A stretch of 64,000 nucleotides of DNA from Anaerolineales bacterium (GTDB lineage Bacteria > Chloroflexota > Anaerolineae > Anaerolineales > Villigracilaceae): assembly GCA_020634895.1 (NCBI GenBank), contig JACKAV010000001.1, positions 124,001-188,000 of the forward strand. Reading direction: 5' to 3'. Under the pieces are notes generated by a model, which did not search any database, was not told the origin of the DNA, and saw nothing but the letters and a program-made list of their open reading frames with translations. Of this stretch, positions 1 through 7,971 are shown one piece after another; within the stretch, counting starts at the first letter, position 1; every line of letters begins with the position of its first letter. The translations under genes were made by a program, and so were the position numbers.

Positions 1-1
1 G

Positions 2-148
2 GATATTATGGCAGGCAGACCATCCGAGTTGAACGAACAGAATGGCGCGGTCATCCGCATGGGCAAAGCTGCGGGAGTGCCAACACCCGTGCAGGAAAGA
101 ATTTTCGCGGCGCTTTATCCGCTTGAGCAAAAAGCTCGCGGCAAATAA
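2..148 (+). CDS. Ketopantoate reductase (PanE/ApbA-like), C-terminal fragment
   Basis: Only the last 48 codons lie in the window, so the gene is truncated at the left edge. The visible peptide contains the sequence SELNEQNGAVIRMGKAAGVPTP, the usual C-terminal helix pattern of the ApbA_C domain, where an Asn-Gly and a Gly-x-Pro-TP stretch sit near the pantoate-binding face. The family reduces 2-dehydropantoate to pantoate with NADPH in pantothenate/CoA synthesis, but paralogues with other 2-oxoacid substrates are common. Identification rests on a short fragment, so the family is likely and the exact substrate is open. Confidence 0.6.
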   Translation, partial: DIMAGRPSELNEQNGAVIRMGKAAGVPTPVQERIFAALYPLEQKARGK

Positions 149-241
149 CGCCTACCCAAACGTCCAGTACCGAACTGCTCAAATTACCGATACACTTCCA
201 AGGCGTATTTACTAGAATGAAGCGCAAAGGAGTATCAACTT

Positions 242-1144
242 ATGAGTAAAAATATATTTACCGAACTTTCCGATGCGATGGCAAACGCCGCCGAAAGGGC
301 TGGCAGTTATACCGTGTTGGTGGACGCGCGCCGCCGCTTCCCTGCCAGCGGCATCGCCTTTGCAAAAGACATGATCCTCACCGCGGGTCACGTGGTGGAA
401 CGTGAAGAGGACATCAAGATTCTTTTGGGCGATGGAAAAGAATTGACGGCGCGCCTCGTCGGTCGGGACCCGGGAACGGATCTCGCCGTCTTGAAATTGG
501 ACTCCGCCTCAGCCGCTCCTGCGAGTCTTGCAAAATCGCCTGCACGCGTGGGACAGTTCGTTCTGGCGCTTGGGCGTCCTTCTTCGAATGGAATCGAAAC
601 CAGCTTTGGAACAGTGAACAAGATCGGCGGACCTGTCCGCACCGGACGCGGCGGCATGTTGGAACAATACATCAAGACCGATATCGTTTCCTACCCCGGC
701 TTTTCAGGCGGACCGTTGATCAACGGCGAAGGTGAACTCTTGGGCATCAATACGTCCGGCTTTGGGATGGGCGGTGAAGCCATTACCATTCCCACCGATG
801 TGGCGTGGAAGGTCGCTGAAACGCTTGCCAAACATGGCAAGATTAAGCGCGGGTTCATCGGCATTCGCAGTCAGACTGTGAATCTCTCCACTGATGTGCA
901 AAGCCAGTTGAACCGCGAAGAGGAGACAGGTCTGCTCGTGGTAGGCATCGAAAAGGATAGTCCTGCTGAAAAAGCCGGAATGATGATTGGCGATATTCTC
1001 GTCGGTGTGGCAGGCGTGGCGGTGGAACACCATGATGAGTTATTCACCCGCTTGAGCGGAGATGTAGTCGGCAAACCCACCCCCATGGAAGTGTTGCGCG
1101 GCGGCGTGCTGCAATCGCTCAACGTAGTGGTTGGAGAACGATAA
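242..1144 (+). CDS. HtrA-like trypsin-fold serine protease with C-terminal PDZ domain, no signal peptide
   Basis: The 300-aa protein has a chymotrypsin-fold protease domain (about residues 20-205) with a complete catalytic triad: His50 in LTAGHVV, Asp80 in TDLAVLKL and Ser155 in GFSGGPL. A PDZ domain follows (about 210-298, with GLLVVGIEKDSPAEKAGM). Family members (S1C, DegP/HtrA) degrade or sense misfolded proteins, normally outside the membrane. Here the N terminus is polar with no signal peptide or membrane segment, so a cytoplasmic location is inferred. An AAAGGAG ribosome site lies 9 nt before the ATG. The next gene starts directly at its stop codon, so the two are translationally coupled. 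Confidence 0.85.
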   Translation: MSKNIFTELSDAMANAAERAGSYTVLVDARRRFPASGIAFAKDMILTAGHVVEREEDIKILLGDGKELTARLVGRDPGTDLAVLKLDSASAAPASLAKSPARVGQFVLALGRPSSNGIETSFGTVNKIGGPVRTGRGGMLEQYIKTDIVSYPGFSGGPLINGEGELLGINTSGFGMGGEAITIPTDVAWKVAETLAKHGKIKRGFIGIRSQTVNLSTDVQSQLNREEETGLLVVGIEKDSPAEKAGMMIGDILVGVAGVAVEHHDELFTRLSGDVVGKPTPMEVLRGGVLQSLNVVVGER

Positions 1145-1750
1145 TTGATCCGCGTGACCATCGTCTCACCCAATCATGCCCTGCGTGTTGGATTGCGCGA
1201 AATGCTTGGTGGGCATGAGAATATTCAAATAGTGGGTGAGGCGGCTCGACTGTCGGACGTCAATGAAAAGGAGACCGAGGTGGCAGTTCTTGCCTCGGTC
1301 TCCTTGACTCGAAATGTGGATGACAGGGATTTTGGAATCCTTTTTCTCACCGATGACATTGAATCGGTCCGCCCGATGCTGACAGTGGGAATCCGCGCGT
1401 GGGGAGTGTTGTCGCTTGAGGCGGGCGGCGACGAATTGGCGGCGGGAATCGCCGCAGTGGCAGAAGGGCTTTGGGTGGGCGCACCAAGCCTCGTCGAGGG
1501 AGTGATGCGTCTGCCGAAGGGTGGTGATGGTTTGGGAGAAGAGTCGCTGCCAGAGCCGCTCACGGCGCGGGAGAAGGAAGTCCTCCAACACATGGCGGAG
1601 GGACTTGCGAATAAACAGATCGCGCTGCTGCTCAACATCAGCGAGCACACGGTCAAGTTTCATCTTTCCGCGTTGTATGCCAAGCTTGGCGTTGCCAGCC
1701 GCACCGAAGCGGTGAAGCGGGGGATCGAATTGGGTTTGCTCTCGTTGTAG
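1145..1750 (+). CDS. LuxR/NarL-type transcriptional regulator with degenerate receiver domain
   Basis: This 201-aa protein starts at a TTG immediately after the stop of the protease gene. The C-terminal part (about 135-200) is a clear LuxR helix-turn-helix: LTAREKEVLQHMAEGLANKQIA followed by ISEHTVKFHLSALYAKLGV. The N-terminal part has the length and strand pattern of a receiver domain, but the acidic pair expected near residue 8 reads Ser-Pro and the phospho-acceptor region reads VAVLASVSL, without Asp. Classical phosphorylation is therefore unlikely. Its coupling to the HtrA-like protease suggests shared expression and perhaps a common signal (inference). Confidence 0.85.
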   Translation: MIRVTIVSPNHALRVGLREMLGGHENIQIVGEAARLSDVNEKETEVAVLASVSLTRNVDDRDFGILFLTDDIESVRPMLTVGIRAWGVLSLEAGGDELAAGIAAVAEGLWVGAPSLVEGVMRLPKGGDGLGEESLPEPLTAREKEVLQHMAEGLANKQIALLLNISEHTVKFHLSALYAKLGVASRTEAVKRGIELGLLSL

Positions 1751-1822
1751 ATTCTTATTTGACTGTAATGCTTTCGCGATAATGGGCGGGTAAAATTACG
1801 CAACTTTAACCGTCTATCACCT

Positions 1823-3622
1823 ATGGCAAACGATTATCACTACAAATGGGAATGGGATCTAAAAGCTTCGCCTGAAGCGTTGTGGCCTCTTGTTTCGGAT
1901 ACGAACCGCTTCAACCGCGACACGGGTCTGCCGCCCATGCAATTATTGGGATTCGAAAATGGCGTGAAGCAGGTCAAGTTCAAAGTGCCGATCGTGAATC
2001 TGACCTGGGATGAAGAACCTTTCGAATGGACATACCCGTACCGCTTTGGAATTCTGCGCCGTTATCGAACCGGTCCGGTCGCAGAGATGCGTGTGGATTG
2101 CCGCCTCGAAAATCGCGAACCTTTGGGCACACATCTCGTTTATGAGGTTTGGGCAAAGGGACGCAATTTGCTGGGGGATATCGCCATTCCGTTGGTTATT
2201 GGGATATACAGCGCGCAGCGTTTTGAAAGTGTATTTAGACAATACGACCGCATCGCTTCCAACCCGGACCCGAAGCCTGCTTCAACATCCAGACCGATTC
2301 TCCGCTCGAACCGAAATATCCGCTATCAATTGTTGAGCGAGCGTCTGCATGCTTCCGGCGTGGACGAAAAAGCCGTGGAACGCCTCGGCGAATATTTGCA
2401 GGATGCCGATGATCTGTCCATTCAACGTATGCGACCCTATGCTCTGGCGGACAGTTGGGGCTTGCCGCGCCGCACCGTTTTGGAAACTTTTTTGCATGCC
2501 ACCCGTGAGGGAATTCTGGACATGTACTGGGATCTGCTTTGCCCCGAATGCCGAGGCGTTGCCGAAGACCGCAAAAAGCTTGGCGAGGTTCACAGCCATT
2601 CTCATTGCAATACCTGTCAGATCGACTTTGAGGTGAACTTCGATAGGAATGTCGAAGTCATCTTCCGCCCAAATCCGTCCATTCGCGAAGTGGATGCTTC
2701 CGTGGAATTTTGTGTGGGCAGTCCGCAGCGACAGCCGCATATCATTTTCTCCTTGATCGTCCCGGCGCATGAAGAACTGCCTTTCAGCACCGTCCTTGAT
2801 GAGGGACGTTATCGTTTGTCCGCCTCTTCATTGGAAGGCTCCCAGAACCTGACCGCTGTTGGCGGTGAAGCCGCCGGCATGGACTTCCACGCCGACAAAA
2901 TGGGTTGGGGCAGTGAATTTCTGAAGATCGGGCTTTCTCCGCGCATCCGTCTTTTCAACGACACAGACTTCACCCAGACCTTTCAATTGGAACGCGTTAC
3001 ATGGTCCGACCAGGCTGCCACAGCAGCGGACGTGACCACGCTGCAAGTCTTCCGCGATCTGTTCTCGAATGAAGTTTTGCGTGTGGGTGAGGAGATTTCT
3101 GTCGGCTCGATGACGCTCATGTTCACCGACCTGCGCAACTCCACGAAGATGTACCGCGAGATCGGCGATGCTCCCGCTTTTGGAAAGGTCCGCGAACATT
3201 TTGATATTCTCGAACAAGCCGTCGCAAAAGAGGACGGTTCCATCGTCAAGACGATGGGAGACGCGGTCATGGCGGCGTTTCGCAATCCAGGTTCGGCTGT
3301 CCGCGCGATATGGAATGTACAGAGCGAATTGGCGGCTCGCGGCGTTCCGTTGTTGACCATCAAGGTGGGCATCCATCATGGTCCCTGCATTGTGGTGAAC
3401 CTGAACGAACGTCTGGATTATTTCGGCTCCACCGTCAATATTGCCGCGAGGATGCCGCATTTTTCGTCAGGCGGCGAGTTGATCCTTTCAAGCGAGATCC
3501 GCTACGACCCTGATGTGACCTCCTTCCTCGAGAAGACCGCCGCGCCGAATTCTGTTTCCCGCTTTTTGGGAGATATCCGCGGATACGACACTTCAATGGA
3601 ATTATGGCGGGTGAAGATATAA
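1823..3622 (+). CDS. Class III adenylyl cyclase with N-terminal START/SRPBCC-like domain and zinc-ribbon insert
   Basis: The 599-aa protein has three parts. Residues 1-150 resemble a START/SRPBCC ligand-binding fold (KWEWDLKASPEALWPLVSDT). The middle includes a CPEC...CNTC pair that looks like a zinc ribbon (about 238-266), as in DUF5939 proteins. The C-terminal 170 residues are a class III cyclase homology domain: metal-binding Asp436 (MFTDLR) and Asp480 (MGDAVMA), the adenine-selecting Lys in VKTMGDA and Asp in LDYFG, and the transition-state Asn and Arg in STVNIAAR. All key residues are present, so it should make cAMP from ATP. There is no membrane segment. A strong terminator follows. Confidence 0.88.
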   Translation: MANDYHYKWEWDLKASPEALWPLVSDTNRFNRDTGLPPMQLLGFENGVKQVKFKVPIVNLTWDEEPFEWTYPYRFGILRRYRTGPVAEMRVDCRLENREPLGTHLVYEVWAKGRNLLGDIAIPLVIGIYSAQRFESVFRQYDRIASNPDPKPASTSRPILRSNRNIRYQLLSERLHASGVDEKAVERLGEYLQDADDLSIQRMRPYALADSWGLPRRTVLETFLHATREGILDMYWDLLCPECRGVAEDRKKLGEVHSHSHCNTCQIDFEVNFDRNVEVIFRPNPSIREVDASVEFCVGSPQRQPHIIFSLIVPAHEELPFSTVLDEGRYRLSASSLEGSQNLTAVGGEAAGMDFHADKMGWGSEFLKIGLSPRIRLFNDTDFTQTFQLERVTWSDQAATAADVTTLQVFRDLFSNEVLRVGEEISVGSMTLMFTDLRNSTKMYREIGDAPAFGKVREHFDILEQAVAKEDGSIVKTMGDAVMAAFRNPGSAVRAIWNVQSELAARGVPLLTIKVGIHHGPCIVVNLNERLDYFGSTVNIAARMPHFSSGGELILSSEIRYDPDVTSFLEKTAAPNSVSRFLGDIRGYDTSMELWRVKI

Positions 3623-3630
3623 AGCTAAAG

Positions 3631-3660
3631 AAAAGCGCCGGGCATTATGCTCGGCGCTTT
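3631..3660. terminator. Bidirectional intrinsic terminator
   Basis: The arms AAAGCGCCG and CGGCGCTTT form a 9-bp stem flanked by A-rich and T-rich ends. It lies between the convergent stops of the cyclase gene and the DUF4349 gene and can serve both. Confidence 0.85.
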
Positions 3661-3664
3661 ATTG

Positions 3665-4618
3665 TTATTGTGATGACTTTGGCGATTTTTTGAAGATCAA
3701 TTTCAGGATCAACCATAGAATCAAGACTGGCGGGGCAATAATGGGAACAAGTACCACGAGGAACCAGATCAACAAGTCAGCGATATTTTGATATGCGCGG
3801 GAGAGAGTTTCCCAGGCATGCTGGAGAGTTTCGCTGGGCTGCCAGGTTGGTTTGGGCTTGGGTTCTATCTCGACCACCGGCAGTTTCGGTTCGATATTGA
3901 CTGTGATGGTGGAGTAGGCGGAACGATCCTGCAGGTAGTTGATGCGTCCCTTGATCTCTTCGATCTGGCGCTCGATCTCGGAGAGTTGCTGGTTAATACG
4001 CAGGGCTTCATCCACAGTTTTGGCATCATCGAGGAAGGATTTGACACGTTCGCGCGTGGCTTCCAGGTTGGTCAACTGCGATTGCAAGTCGACGTACTGA
4101 TCGGTCACATCTTCGCCGGAAGCGGACTCATCCAACACGTCGATGGAGATTCCACGCAGACGGCTGAGTGCGCGCTCGAAGGTCTCGACCGGCACACCGA
4201 TTGTGACAGTGGCGTATTTGTAATTTTTCCCATCAACATGAGACTGGTTCCACACCCGCGAGCTGACGATGTATCCGCCCGAGTCACCGACGATCTGGGT
4301 CAGTCTGTCGATGGCTTGGTCTGAATCTTCGACCAGAAGACGCATCTCTGCGGTTTTGATGATGAGGTGGGTGGTCAGGACGACATCATTCGCCGTCCCC
4401 GTTTCGTAGACTGAACCTTCCTTGAGGGTTGCAGCGGAATCCCCCTCGGTTTGCGCCATCATCGGTTCGGCAGCGTCCTGTGCGGGCGCTTCCATTCGAT
4501 TGATTTCTTCCTCGGTGTACGGCATCGGCGCTTCAGCCCCGGCACCGGAACCGCATGCGCCCAGGATTAATGTTCCAAGCAGCAGGAATATCGGTAGTAA
4601 GGTGATTCGTGATTTCAT
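3665..4618 (-). CDS. DUF4349 lipoprotein
   Basis: The 317-aa protein begins with a lipoprotein signal (MKSRITLLPIFLLLGTLILGACGS; lipobox LGAC). A Thr/Glu-rich linker is followed by a DUF4349 domain with a long predicted coiled coil (LTNLEATRERVKSFLDDAKTV...LSEIERQIEEIKGRINYL) and a C-terminal membrane segment (about 275-305) followed by Lys residues. Two membrane attachments, lipid and transmembrane, bracket the coiled coil. The start at 4618 has GGAGG 6-7 nt upstream; a longer reading frame from 4657 has no such site. The molecular role of DUF4349 proteins is not known; an envelope function is inferred. Confidence 0.8.
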   Translation of the reverse strand: MKSRITLLPIFLLLGTLILGACGSGAGAEAPMPYTEEEINRMEAPAQDAAEPMMAQTEGDSAATLKEGSVYETGTANDVVLTTHLIIKTAEMRLLVEDSDQAIDRLTQIVGDSGGYIVSSRVWNQSHVDGKNYKYATVTIGVPVETFERALSRLRGISIDVLDESASGEDVTDQYVDLQSQLTNLEATRERVKSFLDDAKTVDEALRINQQLSEIERQIEEIKGRINYLQDRSAYSTITVNIEPKLPVVEIEPKPKPTWQPSETLQHAWETLSRAYQNIADLLIWFLVVLVPIIAPPVLILWLILKLIFKKSPKSSQ

Positions 4619-4711
4619 TTCATCCTCCATTTCGTTTGGATAATCGGCGTTATCCAAGTGACGAACATAGGTTCAAAAAAGTTCCTGCATCACGAAGATT
4701 GTTTAAATAAA

Positions 4712-4736
4712 AAAACGCCGCAGATCAGGCGGCGAG
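4712..4736 (-). terminator. Intrinsic terminator of the toxin-antitoxin transcript
   Basis: CGCCGC (4716-4721) pairs with GCGGCG (4729-4734) around a 7-nt loop. Read on the minus strand the hairpin is followed by a run of seven T. It lies downstream of the MazF-like gene. Confidence 0.75.
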
Positions 4737-4793
4737 TTTCTAGCATGTATTTTCCACACCCCCAGCCAAGTACGTTTTGTTAGACTATGTTTG

Positions 4794-5138
4794 TTATTCA
4801 GTTAACCAATTGGATAGATTTTTCTTAATACGGCTCAAGCGATCACCTGAAATTTCACCAATTGCACCAAGAAGAATTTCGCCTGACACAACCGCTAAGC
4901 GCCCAACTCGAATTACGCTTGTAACTTTTAAGCCGCTTTGTTTGAAGTCATTATCGCTATCTTGAACGATCTCATCAAACCCCGTAATGTGCTGGCGGGT
5001 TTGTGACGAAATCATGCAAATCAGCCAATCATCATACTCCCCGGGCAACTTTCCCAACAAAAGGGCAGGGCGTAATTTACCCTCTTCAAGGTCGGTTTGA
5101 GGAAACCGAAAAACAACAACCTGCCCCGATTTTTTCAT
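4794..5138 (-). CDS. PemK/MazF-family toxin-like protein
   Basis: The 114-aa protein has the PemK/MazF start pattern: KSGQVVVFRFPQTD, then KLRPALLLG, and a final GRLAVVSGEILLGAIGEISG strand-helix segment. The family are mostly sequence-specific endoribonucleases acting on mRNA and held in check by an antitoxin. Its ATG overlaps the stop of the DUF2281 gene by 4 bp (ATGA), the usual antitoxin-first layout. The Arg-Pro of the RPALL motif is present. Nuclease activity is inferred from the family and not visible directly. A terminator follows. Confidence 0.75.
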   Translation of the reverse strand: MKKSGQVVVFRFPQTDLEEGKLRPALLLGKLPGEYDDWLICMISSQTRQHITGFDEIVQDSDNDFKQSGLKVTSVIRVGRLAVVSGEILLGAIGEISGDRLSRIKKNLSNWLTE

Positions 5139-5347
5139 GCAAAATTCACCCGAATATCTGAAATACTGTACAAAGCGGGTTCATCTTCCATATCCCGCAT
5201 TGCTGATGTCAATGATAAAGAAGACCAATCCTGCTTTTCTTGTTGTTCAGCTTTCATGAGTAAATATTGAACAAAGTCGAATAACTCTTCTTGGAATGAA
5301 AGAGGAAGTTTTTGTGCATATCGGTAAATTTTCTCATCGAGCGTCAT
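5135..5347 (-). CDS. DUF2281-type antitoxin
   Basis: The 70-aa protein starts TLDEKIYRYAQKLPLSFQEELFDFVQYL, the helical pattern of DUF2281 proteins, which pair with PemK/MazF- or PIN-type toxins. It is acidic and helical with a short unstructured tail that could bind the toxin. It is the first gene of the pair, overlapping the toxin gene by 4 bp. A GGAG lies 9 nt before the ATG. A possible -10 (TAAAAT) lies about 50 nt upstream of the start on the minus strand. Confidence 0.72.
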   Translation of the reverse strand: MTLDEKIYRYAQKLPLSFQEELFDFVQYLLMKAEQQEKQDWSSLSLTSAMRDMEDEPALYSISDIRVNFA

Positions 5348-5470
5348 GGCTTTTTACTCCATTATTTGCTAAAAGCGGATTACCTGAATTTATTTTACAC
5401 CAATAAAGATGGGTTCCGAAACTTTGAACGACGGGGCACCACGCTAAAGGCATACGCCTTCTTCTCACGT

Positions 5471-5908
5471 TCACGATTCGTGGATGACCACGCTTTCTCC
5501 CCACCCGGCTTGATGTGACCTGACCGTGAGCTCGGCAAGCTGACGGGGCACTACGTTCTTGACCATCACTTCCTCAAGCGGCATCCAAAGCGGGTTGTAG
5601 GTTCCGTGTTCCTCATCCACTTCCTCGTATTCCTCGCCGGTTCCGGTGCCGAATTCGCCGTCCACCCAATTGACGAGAAAATAGACTTGGTCGCGCCTGC
5701 CCGTCCGCAGGATCTCGGCGGCTTTTTGCACAACCTCCACACGGATGCCCAACTCCTCCCACGCCTCGCGGACGGCGGCTTGCTCGTCCGTTTCGCCATC
5801 GTCCACGCCGCCGCCGGGGTAGGCAAAATAATGCCGTCCCTGTTTATGGCGTTCCATCAACGCAAGTTTTCCATCGTGGATCAAGATAATGCCTGCACGT
5901 TTTCGCAT
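5471..5908 (-). CDS. Nudix hydrolase
   Basis: The 145-aa protein carries a complete Nudix box, GX5EX7REUXEEXGU, within GGVDDGETDEQAAVREAWEE, followed by LGI. Nudix enzymes hydrolyse nucleoside diphosphates linked to another moiety, using Mg2+ held by the REXXEE glutamates. The sequence around the box (ERHKQGRHYFAYPGGG) resembles housecleaning Nudix proteins, but the substrate cannot be read from the sequence. GGAGG precedes the ATG. It lies 40 bp before ribF's stop on the same strand. Confidence 0.85.
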   Translation of the reverse strand: MRKRAGIILIHDGKLALMERHKQGRHYFAYPGGGVDDGETDEQAAVREAWEELGIRVEVVQKAAEILRTGRRDQVYFLVNWVDGEFGTGTGEEYEEVDEEHGTYNPLWMPLEEVMVKNVVPRQLAELTVRSHQAGWGESVVIHES

Positions 5909-5948
5909 TTCGAATTATCCTCCAAAGGGTGCGACAAAATTTTGGTCT

Positions 5949-6875
5949 TTATTTTATCTTGCTCAATATGGCGCGTGTTCTGTTCACATCGTCATAGATC
6001 TGGTCGATGAGCGCCTCGACAGTGGTGTAGCGGATCTCATCGCGAAGCCGGGCAACGAATTCTATGGTCAATACCTCGCCATAGATATCACGGTCAAAGT
6101 CGAGCAAATACGCTTCAAGACTGGGGATGATGCGTTCCGGTGTGAAGGTTGGGTTCAACCCGATATTGGTCGCCGCCATAAAGCGTTCCTCCCCCAGACG
6201 CGCCCAACAGGCGTAAATTCCGTTCGGCGGCGCCGCCTTCTCCTGTGGGTAATCCACATTTGCGGTGGGGAAGTTGATCTGCTTCCCGCGCCCGGCGCCG
6301 TGGATGACCTCTCCGCCCATTTGATAGGGATACCCAAGCAATTTTGCCGCCTCAGACATATTGCCGATGGATACCATCTTGCGGATCTCGGTGGATGAGA
6401 TCACGCCGCTTTCGTCGCTCAGGGCTGGTATCACTTCGACGGTGTATCCCAGCTCCGAGCCGATCTCTTTCAAACGCGGAGCGTTGCCCTCGCGTCCCTT
6501 GCCCAGGGCGAAGTCATAACCGATGAGCAGGTGAGACAGCCCCAGATGCTTCTTCAGCTGAGACATATACTCATGGGCAGGGACAGTTGAAAGGTCCCGT
6601 GTGAAGCGCTGCGTGATGACGGCATCCACGCCCAGAGATCCCAGTATTTCCGCCCGTTCATCCGGCGTGGTCAGGCATCGGATATCCTTGCCTGCCAATA
6701 CAGAGGCGGGGTGGGGATGAAAGGTCAACACCACAGCAGGCGCACCGTTGGCGTGTGCCTGCTTTACAAGTTTGCTGATGATCTCACGATGACCACGATG
6801 CACGCCATCGAAAACGCCAACGGTAAGATATGAATTTTTAAGGGAGACTTCTTCGAGAGAGTGATAGTGTTCCAT
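5949..6875 (-). CDS. ribF: Bifunctional riboflavin kinase / FAD synthetase RibF
   Basis: The 308-aa protein has the usual two domains. The N-terminal FAD synthetase (adenylyltransferase) shows GVFDGVHRGHREII with the HxGH motif and later the ISSTEIRKM signature. The C-terminal riboflavin kinase shows GRGKQINFPTANVDYP and NGIYACW. It converts riboflavin to FMN and FMN to FAD in the cytoplasm. It is the last gene of the nusA-truB series, but an intrinsic terminator ends only about 5-6 bases before its ATG on the minus strand and no Shine-Dalgarno sequence is visible, so it may be made by read-through or from a leaderless start. Confidence 0.93.
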   Translation of the reverse strand: MEHYHSLEEVSLKNSYLTVGVFDGVHRGHREIISKLVKQAHANGAPAVVLTFHPHPASVLAGKDIRCLTTPDERAEILGSLGVDAVITQRFTRDLSTVPAHEYMSQLKKHLGLSHLLIGYDFALGKGREGNAPRLKEIGSELGYTVEVIPALSDESGVISSTEIRKMVSIGNMSEAAKLLGYPYQMGGEVIHGAGRGKQINFPTANVDYPQEKAAPPNGIYACWARLGEERFMAATNIGLNPTFTPERIIPSLEAYLLDFDRDIYGEVLTIEFVARLRDEIRYTTVEALIDQIYDDVNRTRAILSKIK

Positions 6876-6881
6876 AAGAAA

Positions 6882-6905
6882 AAAGCCGCCTTCGACGGCG
6901 GCTTT
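6882..6905 (-). terminator. Intrinsic terminator after truB, abutting ribF
   Basis: AAAGCCGCC and GGCGGCTTT form a 9-bp stem with a 6-nt loop; on the minus strand six T follow and the ribF ATG comes three bases later. It sits between truB and ribF, both on the minus strand. Confidence 0.8.
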
Positions 6906-6926
6906 ATTTTATCATTCAGTTTTGTT

Positions 6927-7856
6927 TTAGTCGGATGTGAAGAATACCTTCTTGGGCTGCCATTCCTTTGAGCCGTCATCCGGATTATCCATTTGTTCCA
7001 TGAGTGCAACCAGCTCGCCCTGCGTGCTGACGCCGCGCACTTTTGCGTTGACGAGATCGGCTTCCTTCGCCTTCACGCGGTGACCGTGACGCACGGCTTC
7101 CACTTCATCGGGGTTGAGTTCAACGGCGGGCCAATCGCCGAGCGCTTCTGCAGCAGGGATGAGGTACTGATACCAGTTGCCTGCGGTGAATGCTTCCTGC
7201 AATTTGCGCAGGGGAACGGCATCGCGCAGGGTGAATTTTCCGCTCTTGGTACGGCGCAGCCCGACAAGATACGCGCCGCAGCCTAGTTTTTTACCAAGAT
7301 CATTTGCCAGTGAACGAACATATGTGCCGGATGAACAATGCACGTCGATGACGACTTCAGGCGGTGTCCATTCGAGAACTTCGAGATGGTGCACTGTGAT
7401 GATGCGCGGCTCAAGCTCGACCTCTTCACCTTTGCGCGCCATTTCGTATGCTTTGCGTCCCTGAACCTTGACCGCGGAGTAGGGCGGCGGGGTCTGTTCG
7501 ATTTCACCCACAAATGTTTTTAGTGCTTCTTCAAAATCCGCTTCCGTGATATTTGACGGGTCTGTTGTTGGGGTAAATTTTCCATCGGCGTCATAAGTGT
7601 CGGTGGTTCCGCCCAAGCGGATAATGGCTTGGTATCGTTTATCGGATGCGGATACGTATTCGCTCAAACGGACGGCTGGTCCCACTAAAATTACCAGTAC
7701 ACCCGAGGCGCGGGGATCTAATGTGCCGGTATGTCCGGCACGGCGCAAACCTGTTCCATTTCTAACTGCCTGCACAACATCATGTGATGTCATGCCGACG
7801 GGCTTATCAATCACAAGTGCGCCTGATATGGCGTTCTTAACGTCTTGACTGTTCAT
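6927..7856 (-). CDS. truB: tRNA pseudouridine(55) synthase TruB
   Basis: The 309-aa protein starts with the TruB pattern GALVIDKPVGMTSHDVV and contains GHTGTLDPRASGVL, in which the Asp of TLDP is the catalytic nucleophile, and later CSSGTYVRSLANDLG. It converts U55 of the T-loop of tRNAs to pseudouridine. About 90 C-terminal residues follow the catalytic domain (PAVELNPDEVEAVRHGHRV), consistent with a PUA-like RNA-binding part. GGAGGAA precedes the ATG. It is transcribed with the nusA-nrnA genes upstream. Confidence 0.93.
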   Translation of the reverse strand: MNSQDVKNAISGALVIDKPVGMTSHDVVQAVRNGTGLRRAGHTGTLDPRASGVLVILVGPAVRLSEYVSASDKRYQAIIRLGGTTDTYDADGKFTPTTDPSNITEADFEEALKTFVGEIEQTPPPYSAVKVQGRKAYEMARKGEEVELEPRIITVHHLEVLEWTPPEVVIDVHCSSGTYVRSLANDLGKKLGCGAYLVGLRRTKSGKFTLRDAVPLRKLQEAFTAGNWYQYLIPAAEALGDWPAVELNPDEVEAVRHGHRVKAKEADLVNAKVRGVSTQGELVALMEQMDNPDDGSKEWQPKKVFFTSD

Positions 7857-7971
7857 TTCTTACATTCCTCCTGATTGCTTATCCTTTGAGTTTTTTCCAT
7901 GATAATTATGACATAAATAGCATATTTATCAATATGGTTCATTATTCCTACACAAAACACTAATTTGCCAC

